This document shows, piece by piece, positions 1 through 12,700 of a DNA stretch of 64,000 bases. Source of the stretch: Cladocopium goreaui (lineage: Eukaryota > Sar > Dinophyceae > Suessiales > Symbiodiniaceae). The first letter of the stretch is position 1, and the number at the start of each line of letters is the position of its first letter. The translations under genes and the position numbers were made by a program. Below the pieces are notes generated by a model. It was given only the letters and a program-made list of their open reading frames with translations, was not told the origin of the DNA and ran no database searches. The stretch spans positions 310,001 to 374,000 of the forward strand of contig CAMXCT020006567.1 in assembly GCA_947184155.2 (NCBI GenBank), given 5' to 3'.

Positions 1-383
1 ACAAGAAACCTGGGACGGGGAAAAAGATGCGAAGTTCTGTGAGAAATTCACACATTTATCAAAGATATATATGGTATTCTTATGGTACTATACGCTTCTG
101 AAGGGAAGAAAGCACACTGCGGATTTTCTAGTATTTGATAAACTTTAAAAGCTATTTATAGCCTGTAAAGACAGCGTGATGATGGTGAGACTTTCTACAT
201 GTCATGGCATAACATTCAGTGAAAGCTGCATGACAAAGTTTTACCTCATGAACATTTTCATTGACACAAGAGTTTTAAGTTCAACGCCATCAGATGGACC
301 CTCGTCCGTTGCTCGGTCGCCATGGTTGGAAGATCATCCGTTGTTTCCTGCAAGTTCAGAGCGAATTGTTCAGATGACCTGGT

Positions 384-700
384 ATGCCTCAAGTGACATT
401 TGCTCCATTTCCACCAGGCGCCAAAGATGAGTGTAGCGATTTGTTGATTTGCACTAGCACGAAGCTGGAGAAGCCAATGTTCTATGATCCAAAGACCGAA
501 CAACTTGGCAAGCATTTCACGGACAAGATCGCTGAGCGATACACATTGGAAGAACCTACTGCCCTACGGCCCCAAAGAAGTTGGTGGAGCGAGTTTTGAC
601 TACAATGGATCAATGTTCGATACACAACGTCTGGTTCGGCACTACGATGACATCATTGAAAGTGGCGAAAAAAGCTGCAGTTGCGATTGTTTGTTTGATT
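384..700 (+). pseudogene. Unrecognised coding-like fragment with a frame change
   Basis: From 384 to 599 one frame reads as a plausible globular protein (it contains PMFYDPKTEQLGKHF and DKIAERYTLEE). From about 560 the neighbouring frame continues in the same style (GPKEVGGASFDYNG, then RHYDDIIES), so a one-base shift near 560 would join them. No family was recognised. It could be an exon of a gene that starts left of the window, or a decayed copy of a gene. The flanks are AT-rich with no clear splice sites. Function unknown. Confidence 0.25.
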
Positions 701-718
701 GCTCGAGCTGGAGATGAG

Positions 719-772
719 GTTCTGAAGCGACCTGAAAGGACCTGAAAGGACCTGAAGCGACTGGAAAGGACC
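719..772. repeat. Short tandem repeat, about 10 bp unit
   Basis: Imperfect head-to-tail copies of GACCTGAAAG, about five units, with some reading GCGACTGGAAAG. No gene function is suggested. Confidence 0.7.
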
Positions 773-1047
773 TTCGATGTGAATCATGGGCTTTCTGCAG
801 GATGCTGAGGCCGTTTTTGCTTGACACTGAGAAAACACCATAGAAGGGCTATGGCAGAGCGAATAAGGTTGCCACAAAATGAAGGTTTCACAAATCTTAT
901 TTGCCCAGTGAGACGGCGAGCAATGCCTGAGCTCGCCGTTCAAAGAGTCAAGGGCTTAATTTGTTTATAATGTAATACCCTTTATAGTCAACACTTTCCC
1001 GACGATGCCACTCTCCGCTGCCGCCCAACAGCTCTCTATTAAAAAAA

Positions 1048-1480
1048 CATTTATGTTCCTGTATGTTGCTGTATGTTTCTGTTATGTTTCGCAGTTTCCT
1101 CTATATTTTATGTTTTATGTGTGGTTTTATGCTATGGCCCTGTTATGTTTCGCAGTTTGTTCTCTATTGTATGTTTTATGTTTTGTTTTATGTTTGCCTA
1201 TTCATTTATTAACGCTTCAAATTGGATGATGTTTTGTTTTAGTTCTATGTTTCTGTTATGTTTCCGTTTTATGATGTGTTTCTGATAAAACATGTTTTAT
1301 GTTATGTTTTTTTCTATGTTTCTGTTTTCTTTGATATATTGATTTGTTTTCTGTTATGTTTTCTTCTATGTTTTTATGTTGTTTTGCAATCATGTTTCGG
1401 TTCTATTATATGTATTATTATGTTGAGTTCCGATATGTTTTCCTCTATATTTCTGTTGGGTTTCTGTTTGTATGTTTTGT
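1048..1480. repeat. T-rich degenerate repeat (ATGTTT / TCTGTT)
   Basis: The stretch is built from irregular repeats of TATGTTT, TTCTGTTATGT and TTTTATGTT. The long open frames across it are rich in Phe, Cys, Val and Tyr only because the base composition is skewed. It is treated as low-complexity DNA, not as coding. Confidence 0.75.
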
Positions 1481-2291
1481 GACAGCACCAAGTTTGCTCT
1501 TCCATTGGGCAATCCCTCGAATTTGCCAACTCAGCTGGCTATTGAGTTGGGAAGTCTGCAATTATATAGTGTCCTAAGTTTGTTGAGCAAACAATTTTTC
1601 TTTCATGTCAGCACAACTAGTATTGCACAAACCGAGAAAACATCTTCGACAAATACTGGGAAATTAAAGAGAATGCTTTGGCCACTTGATTCAGCAAGTT
1701 CAGAATACGGGCCAGTAAGACCCTTGCCACCTGTCCCGTGGTGTGAGTTCTCCGCTCAGGCACCTCCCAGCATGACCCCGGTTTGAAAACCCTTGGAACC
1801 CAAGGAAATTGTTTCCACCGAATGAGCTAACTTGGGGGACAGATCATAAAGGTGTTTTGGGTTTTGGGCCAAAACTCAAAATGTGTGCATGCTCTGTGGC
1901 GGTTTGTGCGATTCAGGTGGGAGACATTATAACCTTTATTTGATGTTTTATGATGGTGTATGATATGCATAACATCATCATATATCATTTATGAATCTAT
2001 TTATGAAGGCCTTTGGCGAAAGGACCACTGTATGAAGGAACTTGGTGAAAGGACCTCAGTATGGAGGCCATCGGATTTGTAGGGTATATATATGTATATG
2101 TGTATTAGACAAAACGATACAAAACGTGGATACAATGTCAAATTGGAGGGGATCACTTGAAGAAATCATTTAGTTTTTTTGAATTTTATTGTTTTTTTCA
2201 ATTCGGTTTTGATTTTCCATGTTTCCCTTTTTTGGCCAGTCCTGTACACTGAAAATTTGGTCAGTGACAAAACCAATCCGTCAGCTTCCAG
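1481..2291. other. No gene recognised; spacer or intron upstream of the channel exon
   Basis: This is AT-rich DNA with no conserved frame. It probably belongs to the intron before the channel exon at 2292, because that exon begins in the middle of a membrane segment and its upstream exons must lie further left. Confidence 0.4.
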
Positions 2292-3238
2292 GAACGTAAT
2301 GACGGGATTTTTCTGTGAAAGTGCCATCAAATCAGCGCAAAAAGACCATGAAAACACAATGGACAGCCGGCAAGAGTTTCGAACTCTTCTGACGGATATT
2401 TTCAATCGTTTGGATGATGGAGATGGGCAATTGACTTTAGCCGAATTTGAAAAGATGTTCGAAAACGAACAGATGCAAGCATTTCTGGAGACCGCCGAAA
2501 TCACTGCCGCTGATGCTTGGACATTATTTGCAAGTTTGGATGTAGATGGAGATCACGTTATCGACGTGGATGAGTTTACAAAGCGGTGTTTGACATTGCG
2601 TGGTGGTGCACGTTCTATGGATGTTTTTGCATTGACTCGCCAAAATTTGAAAATCCGGGAACAGTTGAACCTGGTCCAACAGCAACTTGCTGACCTGATT
2701 GTCTCAGTCACGCTAGCGGACCAACGTGATATCGTGTCAATGTAAGCAATTTTATGTCAACAATTTTTAACGATTCTGTTTGCACCATGATATTCCTCAA
2801 TGAACGCATGCCAAAATGTGCATGTTGCTGATGTCGGTCATCAAAGATGCCAACAGACGCGTGCAAAAAAAAACGCTGCGCAAATTTGGGAGGTCACTGA
2901 AATTTGAAATTAGTTTTTGGAATTGACCTGGATCTTTTGCAGCTTCAGGAACAGCTTAAATTTGCCCAGCAGGTGCGGGGTTTCTTTTTGAAAACAAACA
3001 ACACATGATGACTTATGGTTTTTCTTGATGTACTGACATGTACAGACAAAGTTGCAAACTTAAATTCAACAGAAAACAATGCATTGTTCACATTGCTTGA
3101 AATTTGGAAACTGTTGGGACCAAACAACACATTGCCTCACAGGAAACTGAAAGACTGGCAGCAGAAAACAAGTCAGGGCCCCAGCATTTTTCATCAGCAT
3201 CAAGGGCAACAATTTACCCAGTTTCAGTATGGTATTAA
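2292..3238 (+). CDS. 3' end of a voltage-gated cation channel gene (end of S6, EF-hands, coiled coil)
   Basis: Three exons are proposed: 2292-2700, 2943-2972 and 3143-3238. All junctions are canonical GT-AG and in phase 0. The first exon opens with NVMTGFFCESAI, the usual end of the pore-lining S6 helix in four-domain type Na/Ca channels of protists. An EF-hand pair follows: a first loop with Asp and Gly in place but Leu at position 1, and a second loop DVDGDHVIDVDE that is a good calcium ligand set. The three exons then join into one heptad-repeat helix (REQLNLV, LQEQLKFAQQ, ETERLAAEN), which supports the splicing. The product should be an integral membrane channel gated by voltage and modulated by Ca2+. 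The pore and voltage sensor lie outside the window. The stop at 3236-3238 is inferred; a later exon cannot be excluded. Confidence 0.72.
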
Positions 3239-3796
3239 AAAAATAGAACTGCGAAACACAGCTTTTTGTTCAGGTATTGGGAAGCAGAATGTAAAAGATT
3301 GCAGGTTCCTTGGGTGGACGGTGTCTGGTGTTGATTTTAAACTTGGACCAAACTTGGACCATGACAGGAAGACCTTCGATACTACAAGGATTGGTGGTAC
3401 GGTAAGGCGCGGAAATCTGTCAAATGCCGTTTCTGGCCTTGCTGCGTTGCAGTTGGCATTGCAGGACATGCGCATTTCTTCACCACTAACAGAGTTTGAA
3501 GAGCACTTGGATGGGCCAAAGGATGAAGGACACGAGTGGAAGTGAAGAGCTCAGAGCTTTTTGGCTCACTTGGAATATTGTTGTGGCAATAGATCGAATA
3601 TTTCACCCCGCTGGATTGGAAAATTTACCGCCCCCAGAATTACTCGTAAAATCCATCTGAATTTTGCCATTTTTGCCTTAAACCAACCCAGTGCCTATTC
3701 CTAAGATTTTTGCCATGCACCATGGTCACATATGGTTACATATGATCACCATTCCCGAAAGCTTCTAAGGTGGTATGCCAGTTCATGCCCTTGTTG

Positions 3797-3872
3797 CAGA
3801 CGTCCTCTAGACATCACCGTGCGCAGCCGGCCCAACGAAAGCGAGCTGGACGAAAGTCAGTGGAGAGGTCAG
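3797..3872 (+). CDS. Possible 5' exon of the GT8 gene
   Basis: A short open stretch sits between TTGCAG and AGGTCAGG, good acceptor and donor signals. Two frames are open (RPLDITVRSRPNESELDE in one), so the reading frame is not fixed. It lies just upstream of the clear GT8 exon and may encode the N-terminal region before the catalytic domain. No motif supports a function. Confidence 0.3.
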
Positions 3873-4057
3873 GCATTCACAGCCGTTTCGAATTATGAAA
3901 TTCTGGTTATGATAGTTTTGTTTTGATGCTTTATCGTTTTAGTTTTTTTTTACTGGCATCATCAGGTCTCCATATAGCTCTCCTATGTCACATTGTTACT
4001 GTGAGATTGCAGGCATTTTCGATCAAATCATCATTTTCCCCTGTCTGATCTCAGTTT

Positions 4058-7000
4058 TTGGAACCAAAAAAGTCATACACAGAGCAGCTGGAGCCAAGTC
4101 GCGAAGTGGCAGGCTCGGCTTCGACTTCCCATCCTCGCTACGCTCGCTACGCCTACACCTGTGTGATGTGGGGCACTAATCCGGGCTATGCTCTGGGGGC
4201 AGCTGTCCTGGGAGCCCGGTTGAAGGACTGGACTGGATGTTTTAATGGTCGTTGGAGTTATGGCTGCAGAGGCATAGATCGGTAGATCGGTAGACCTATA
4301 TATCCTAAATATAAGATGCAATTTGAGGGACAAAGTCATCATCAAACCACTGTTCTTTTTGATCAATCACTGTTTTCTTGGGGGTTTCCCAATTTTGTTG
4401 GACAAACAGACATAGATCCAGCCATGAGCCATTGGTTCAGGAGCTCCAGAGGGAATCAGGCCTGAAGTGTTCAGTGAATTGTGCACTTGAAAGCTGGATG
4501 ATACAGCCCCATTCTTCAATACTTTTTGACTTTGTTGAAGATGTTGAAGATTCAGTTGCCAAGCGAAACAATATCATCTTTCATAGGGGTCATGGTGCGC
4601 CAGGTGAAGAAGCAGATCTGGTGCTGATGCACACTGACGATGCTTGGCACATTGAGAATTGTGACCCACTGTGACACTGACGGATCTGACAGCAGATGGT
4701 GAGGATACCACCCCCCCAACAATAAGAATATAGTTCCTTCTCATCATAGTAACAAGATGTCACAAGTACCTTCAACATCATATTCATGTATATATATATA
4801 TATACATACATACATACATATTTATGAATTTACATCTGCATATATATATATATATGTATATGTATGGAAAGATGCTTTCAACTGGACCAAGGATGTCCCG
4901 GAGAACTATCTTCGGGAGTTGGGTCAGATTTGGACGCTGCAGCAGACCGAGTACATCGATGGGGTGGCAGCGCTGTACACCACCAAAGGCACTCGCTTCG
5001 ATGGGGTCTTCACCAAACTCAGTGCTACTTGGAGCCAATGAGGGAAGTTGGAACAGTTGGAAGTGGAAACTTTGAAGGCCAGATCAATGTGAAACTCTTT
5101 GAAAGTCAAAAAAGAATGCAAGAATGATGAAAACCAAAACCAGTAGTGTATCTTTGTTAGAATGATGAAAGCTGATCTAGTTTAAATCATGATACTGCTG
5201 GTTGTGGTTGTTTGCTCAGAGCTTTGCACATTGCGCAGTCGAGGCATGGAACTTGGCCCAGAACTCAGCAAATCAGCGAGAGATGGTTTTAATGGCAATG
5301 GACAAATCATCAAGTCCAATAGTTTAAACCATTTTAAACCCAAACGGTTATAGAGTGAAGAGATGGAAACATAAAATCTCTGGTGATGAAATCGGTGGAA
5401 GATGAACAACATAATTCGCTGGTCCTGTTCTTTTCCCGCTGAATTTAAGCCATAATTCGTTTGCTGTGGTCCACTTGGAATCCCTTGGAATCCGAGGTCC
5501 AGTACGAGAAGGTTCTGCTGCTGGACATCGATACCTTTCCTTTGAAGTCACTGCATGAACTCTTCAATTTGGAAGCTCCAGCAGCTTTCGCAGCTGGGCT
5601 GATGTTATCTTTGGACTCTGGCAAGAGTTCCTGGAATTGCCATGGTGCAAAGTCTTTTTTTTGGAAGACTTGTAAGACTCACATGTGGAAATAACAAGTG
5701 TAATGTTAATAAATGGAGTTTGAGATATTTGGTAGCAGGCTTTGTGGAGGTTTTAAACTTAGATGAAGATGCGGGCATTGAGCTCTTGAGTCTTGACAGA
5801 AGGCTTTGTTCTCACGAACCCTCTGTTGCTCCAAGCATCTCCAAGCGGCGAATGATTGCCACCTGGGGGGTCAAAAGTTGTGGTTTTACCATATGTTTAC
5901 CATATTTTGCTAACATTTTACCATATTTTTATCATAGTTTAGTTCCTCTTTCCCAATTTGTTTCGCTATGAACTGAGATTCGTGGCAATGGCAGCACTGA
6001 GCATGGGGAGGTGATCGATGGACGTGACGTGGCATTTTTCCTGGGATTTTGTGATGTGGAGAAACACACACCATTTTATGGCTGTCTTAATGGGGATATA
6101 TTTGGTATTTAAGGGGATTTAAGGGGGTTCAATGGGGACATAAATCCCAATGGGGATTTTTTTGGGATTTCAGGGAGTTGAATGGGGATCTGATCATTTT
6201 GCGATTACGAAAAACATGGCATCTGATGGGACTTTGTTGGGGATTCAAGGCGATGTATTGGAAGCTAAAATGGGGATATATATGGATGTGGGTCAAAATG
6301 GAAGACCTAGGGGACCACAGATGTTAGTCTAGTTTAGTATAAACCATCCAATTATTGGGGTACCTAATTTTGACCCATACCCATATGATGGGATGTTGTG
6401 GGATATTTCACACTATGATATGGACAAGATGGGTTTGTTTGGGGGATACCCGCAAAAGCCAATTGGATGAAGGGGGTCCTCTGAGCCCAGTGATGAGAAC
6501 TAATGAGAGGATTTGGGATCATTGATATGTAAGAATTTGTATATCTGTTGATAATCCCAAATTGTAACATATACATCTCAGCAGGATATATCCAATTGTA
6601 TACAATTTTAGACTCTTAGCATTTCCTGCTTGTAACAAACAAATAATCTTGGAGCAGGAAATGGTAAGAGTCTAACTGGATGTTTCCCAGTCAAACTGGG
6701 TCAATGTTTTTGGGTTCCCACAGATCTTCTTCTACTTTTGGTAGTAAATTTCAAGCCATCCCATTAAATCCACAGTACTATCCCAATATCAGAATATACA
6801 ATTTGTATATATATATATAAACATACATATCTAATCTATAATCTATCTAATCTATGTAATCTATGTAATCTATCTAATCTATGTAATCTATGTAATCTAT
6901 CTAATCTATCTAATCTATGTAATCCATCTATCTATCTATCTATCCATCCATCCATCTATCTATCTATCTATTTATCTATCTAATTAATCTATCTATCTAA

Positions 7001-7484
7001 TTAATCTATCTATCTAATTAATCTATCTATCTAATTAATCTATCTATCTAATTAATCTATCTATCTAAGTAATCTATCTATCTAAGTAATCTATCTGTCT
7101 AATTAATCTATCTACCTAATTAATCTATCTATCTAATTAATCTATCTATCTAATTAATCTATCTATCTATTTAATCTATCTATCTATTTAATCTATCTAT
7201 CTATTTAATCTATCGATCTATTTAATCTATCTATTTAATTTATATCTATTCAATCTATCTATCTATTTAATCTATCTATCTATTTAATATATCTATCTAT
7301 TTAATCTATCTATCTATTTAATATATATCTATTCAATCTATCTATCTATTTAATCTATCTATCTATTCAATCTATCTATCTATTTAATCTATCTATCTAT
7401 TTAATCTATCTATCTATTCAATCTATCTATCTATTTAATCTATTTAATCTATCTATCTATTTAATCTATCTATCTATCTATCTG

Positions 7485-7520
<36 letters not shown>

Positions 7521-9692
7521 ATCTATCTATCTATCTATCTAATTAATCTATCTATCTATCTATCTATTTAATCTATCTATCTATTTTTTCTATCTATCTA
7601 TTTAATCTATCTATCTATTTAATCTATCTATTTAATCTATCTATCTATTTAATCTATCTATCTATTTAATCTATCTATCTATTTAATTTATATCTATTCA
7701 ATCTATCTATCTATTTAATCTATCTATCTATTTAATCTATCTATCTATTTAATCTATCTATCTATTTAATCTATCTATCTATTTAATCGATACATACAAT
7801 ATCAATTTTAATCAATACAAAAAAAAGGGCTCAAGATCAGTGCTGAGAAATTAATCTATCTATCTATTTAAGATATAATCTATTCAATCGTCATCTATCG
7901 GTGCGGTGTGTAATCTATTCTAATTAGGGTAGATGTAATCTAGGCGGGGTGGTCATATTTACCATAAAAATCTAATCTCCTAATTAAATCAAAAAAATTC
8001 TATACAGTAATGAATAATCTATCTATCGGGGGGGGGGGGGTAAGTAGCCGCGTGAAATCAAGGTCTAAATAATTAATCTATCTACCTAAGTAATCTAATC
8101 TATCTAATTCATCTATCTATGCTAATTAATCTAGGATCTATCTATTAATAGACTCTATCTATCCTATATTGAACTCTATCTAATCTACAGTGCTATTTTG
8201 GCAGGGTGAAGCATAGCTAAGAGCACCTAAAAAATGGATTTAATGCTATCGCTAGCGATGTTATCCTAATAGCGCGGGGGAAAAAAAAAAAAAACTATAA
8301 CTAGGGAACACAAAGAACTATTTAACTATCTATCTATTTAAGCTATCTATCATTTAATATATCTACTATTTAATCTATCTATCGTATTAGAAATCACAAA
8401 TATTAAAGGAGCGTATATCTATTCAATCTATCTAAGGGAATCTCGTTTAATCTATCTATCTATTTAATCTATCTATCTATTCAATCTATCTATCTATTTA
8501 ATCTATCTATCTATTCAATCTATCTATCTATCTATTCACCCCGCTTTGCGTGGGGTGGCCGCCCACACCGCAGGTTTATTTCGGTCCGTGAGAGGGGCTA
8601 AGGGTGGTTTTCCCCCGTGGGGGCTCCCCAAGCTAAGAATTTTCACTTTCCCCCCCCGTGGGGGCTCCCCAAGCCAGGGAATTTTCACTTTCCCCCCCCG
8701 TGGGGGCTCCCCAAGCTAGGGAATTTTCGCTCCCCAAGCTAGGGAATTTTCACTTTTCCCCCCCTGTGGGGGCTCCCCAAGCTAGGGAATTTTCACTTTT
8801 CCCCCCCATAAGGGCTCCCCAAGCTATCACCGCCAAAGCGGTGTGGGCGGATTTAATCTATCTATCTATTTAATCTATTTAATCTATCTATCTATCTATC
8901 TATCTGTCTATCAATCTAATCTAATCTAATCTAATCTAATCTAATCTAATCTTATCTATCTATCTATCTATCTATCTAATCTATCTATCTATTTAATCTA
9001 TCTATCTATCTATCTATCTAATTAATCTATCTATCTATTTAATCTATCTATCTATTTAATCTATCTATCTATTTAATCTATCTATCTATTTAATCTATCT
9101 ATCTAATTAATCTATCTATCTATTTAATCTATCTATCTATTTAATATATATCTATTCAATCTATCTATCTATTTAATCTATCTATCTATTTAATCTATCT
9201 ATCTATTTAATCTATCTATCTAATTAATCTATCTATCTAAGTAATCTATCTATCTAAGTAGTCTATCTGTCTAATTAATCTATCTATCTAATTAATCTAT
9301 CTATCTATTTAATATATATCTATTCAATCTATCTATCTATTTAATCTATCTATCTATTTAATCTATCTATCTATTTAATCTATCTATCTAATTAATCTAT
9401 CTATCTAAGTAATCTATCTATCTAAGTAATCTATCTGTCTAATTAATCTATCTATCTAATTAATCTATCTATCTAAGTAATCTATCTATCTAAGTAATCT
9501 ATCTGTCTAATTAATCTATCTACCTAATTAATCTATCTATCTAATTAATCTATCTATCTAATTAATCTATCTATCTATTTAATCTATCTATCTATTTAAT
9601 ATATATCTATTCAATCTATCTATCTATTTAATCTATCTATCTATTTAATCTATCTATCTATTTAATCTATCTATCTAATTAATCTATCTATC

Positions 9693-9723
<31 letters not shown>

Positions 9724-12700
9724 CTATCTACCAATCTACCAATCTACCAATCTATCTATCCCCATATTTATCCCCATATATTCCCATAAAATGGTTATAT
9801 CATGTCCCAACGGTAGCCTACTTTCGACCCATTTTTGGGGCTTTCCCAGGGTCATTCTTCTTGGATGGGAGCTGGGCAGAACGAGCTTGGCAACAGGCTG
9901 GAGGTCCATCGCCCATCAGCTGGGATACCTCGGGTCAGGGGTCTAGTGGGTTTGTCTGAAAAAAAGGTATATTCCCAAACAAATAGCCATTTAATAGGGA
10001 TAATGATCAGCAAAACCATTGGGTTTAGGGGTATTTTCAGACATACCCAGTGTTCATGACTTTGGGGTCTGGGGTTCATGGCTACATTTGACTACCGGAG
10101 GGTATTTGTCGGTGACGTTTGCAGGCCACGGTGTCCATGGTTTGAGGTAAGTTAGGGGGTCATTTCTCTTGCTGTATCCGAGAAATAGGCGGATTCGGAA
10201 AGTTAGGGTTGAGGGTTTAGGGTTTAGCCGTGTGACACCCACTGGCACAGACCAAGAGATCGGATCAGCATACCGCGCACAGGGTTTCAACTTGGTGAAA
10301 CATAATGTTACATCTGAGTATTGGTCTGATTGGTTAAGGGTTTGAGGTTTAGGGTTTAGGGTTTAGGGTCCGACACGAAGGGTCGCCCTAGCCAAAACCT
10401 GGGATTAACAATACTGATTTAAACAGGCGCCCTAAGCCTTAAGTCCTTAAAACTCCACAGGGAAACCTTTTTCTCCTTCTGTGGTTCTGATTTTGGCTCA
10501 AAGCAGCACTGGGAAACCTTTTTCTCCTCCTTGAGCCCTAAGCCTTAACTCCACTGGGAGACCTTTTTCTCCTCCTGTGGTCTTGTTTTGGGGCCAATGC
10601 AGCACTGGGAGAGCTTTTTCTCCTCCTGTGGTTTTGTTTTTGGCCCAAAGCAGCACTGGGAAACCGTTTCTCCTCCTCCACTGGGAAACCTTTTTCTCCT
10701 CCTGTGGTTCTGTTTTTGGCTCAAAGCAGCACTGGGAAACCTTTTTCTCCTCCTGTGGTTCTGTTTTTGGCTCAATGCAGCACTGGGAAACTCCTCCACT
10801 GGCAAACCTGTTTCTCCTCCTGTGGTTGTATTTTTGGCTCAAAGCAGCACTGGGAAACCTTTTTCTCCTCCTGTGGTTTTGTTTTTGGCCCAAAGAAGCA
10901 CTGGGAAACCTGTTTCTCCTCCTTGAGACCGTAAGCCTTAACTCCACTGGGTGACTTTTTTCTCCTCCTGTGGTGTTGTTTTTGGCCCAAAGCAGCACTG
11001 GGACACCTTTTTCTCCTCCTGTGGTGTTGTTTTTTGGCTCAAAGCAGCACTGGGAAACATTTTTCTCCTGCTTGAGACCCTAAGCCTTAACTAAACTGGG
11101 AAACCTTTTTCTCATCCGGTGGTTCTGTTTTTGGCTCAAAGCAGCACTGGGAAACATTTTTTCTGCTCCTGTGGTTCTATTTTTGGCTCAAAGCAGCACT
11201 GGGAAACTTTTTTCTCCTCCTTGGGACCCTAAGCCTTAACTCCACTGGGTGACCTTTTTCTCCTCCTCTGGGTGACCTTTTTCTCCTCCTGTGGTTCTAT
11301 TTTTGGCTCAAAGCAGCACTGGGAAACCTTTTTCTCCTCCTGTGGTTCTGTTTTTGCTCAATGCAGCACTGGGAAACCTTTTTCTCCTCCTCCACTGGGA
11401 AACCTTTTTCTCCTCCTGTGGTTCTGTTTTTGGCTCAAAGCAGCACTGGGAAACCTTTTTCTCCTCCTGTGGTTTTGTTTTTGGCTCAAAGCAGCACTGG
11501 GAAACCTTTGTCTCCTCCTCCACTGGGACACCTTTTTCTCCTCCTGTGGTGTTGTTTTTGTCCCAAAGCAGCACTGGGACACCTTTTCCTCATGTGGTGT
11601 TGTTTTTGGGCCCAAAGCAGCACTGGGAAACCTTTTTCTCCTCCTTGAGACCCTAAGCCTTAACTCCACTGGGAGACCTTTTTCTCCTCCTGTGGTCTTG
11701 TTTTGGGGCCAAGCAGCACTGAGAAACATTTTTCTCATCCTGTGGTTCTATTTTTGGCTCAAAGCAGCACTGGGAAACCTTTTTCTCCTCCTCCACTGGG
11801 AAACCTTTTTCTCCTCCTGTGGTTCTGTTTTCGGCTCAAAGCAGCACTGGGAAACCTTTTTCTCCTCCTGTGGTTCCATTTTTGGCTCAAAGCAGCACTG
11901 GGAAACCTTTTCTCCTCCTCCACTGGGGCACCTTTTTCTCCTCTTGTGGTGTTATTTTTGGCCCAAAGCAGCACTGGGACACTTTTTTCTCCTCCTGTGG
12001 TGTTGTTTTTTGGCTCAAAGCAGCACTGGGAAACATTTTTCTCCTGCTTGAGACCCTAAGCCTTAACTAAACTGGGAAACCTTTTTCTCATCCGGTGGTT
12101 CTGTTTTTGGCTCAAAGCAGCACTGGGAAACCTTTTTTCTCTTCCTGTGGTTCTATTTTTGGCTCAAAGCAGCACTGGGAAACTTTTTTCTCCTGCTTGA
12201 GACCCTAAGCTTTAACTCCACTGGGAAACATTTTTCTCCTCCTGTGGTTCTGTTTTTGGCTCGAAGCAGCACTGGGAAACCTTTTTCTGCTCCTGTGGTT
12301 CTTTTTTTGGCTCAAAGCAGCACTGGGAAACATTTTTCTCCTCCTTGGGACCCTAAGCCTTAACTCCACTGGGTGACCTTTTTCTCCTCCTCTGGGTGAC
12401 CTTTTTCTCCTCCTGTGGTTCTTTTTTTGGCTCAAAGCAGCACTGGGAAACATTTTTTTCCCCCTGTGGTTCTTTTTTTGGCTCAAAGCAGCACTGGGAA
12501 ACCTTTTTCTCCTCCTTGGGACCCTAAGCCTTAACTCCACTGGGAGACCTTTTTCGCCTCCTGTGGTGTTGTTTTTGGGCCAAAGCAGCACTCGGAGGCC
12601 TTTTTCTTTTTCTGTGTTTTTTTTTGGGCTCAAAGCAGCACTGGGAAACTTTTTTCTCCTGCTTGAGACCCTAAGCCTTAACTCCACTGGGTGACTTTTT

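Larger units (their letters stand above)
6832..9764. repeat. 2.9 kb ATCT/ATTTAATCT microsatellite in a GT8 intron
   Basis: Long tracts of (ATCT)n are interleaved with higher-order blocks CTATCTATTTAAT, CTATCTAATTAAT and CTATCTAAGTAAT. The blocks occur in runs, showing local duplication of higher-order units. A 0.3 kb GC-rich minisatellite (8535-8855) sits inside, and 7785-8455 is disrupted (see separate entries). Confidence 0.95.

Noticed and set aside
4617..4674. Reading DDAWHIENCDPL as part of the GT8 protein
   Set aside because: The frame runs into a stop and loses the family motif; splicing from HTD to DVPENYL restores it.
6832..9764. Regular repeats that could suggest a CRISPR-like array
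   Set aside because: Units are 4-13 bp simple sequence without distinct spacers; the genome is eukaryotic.
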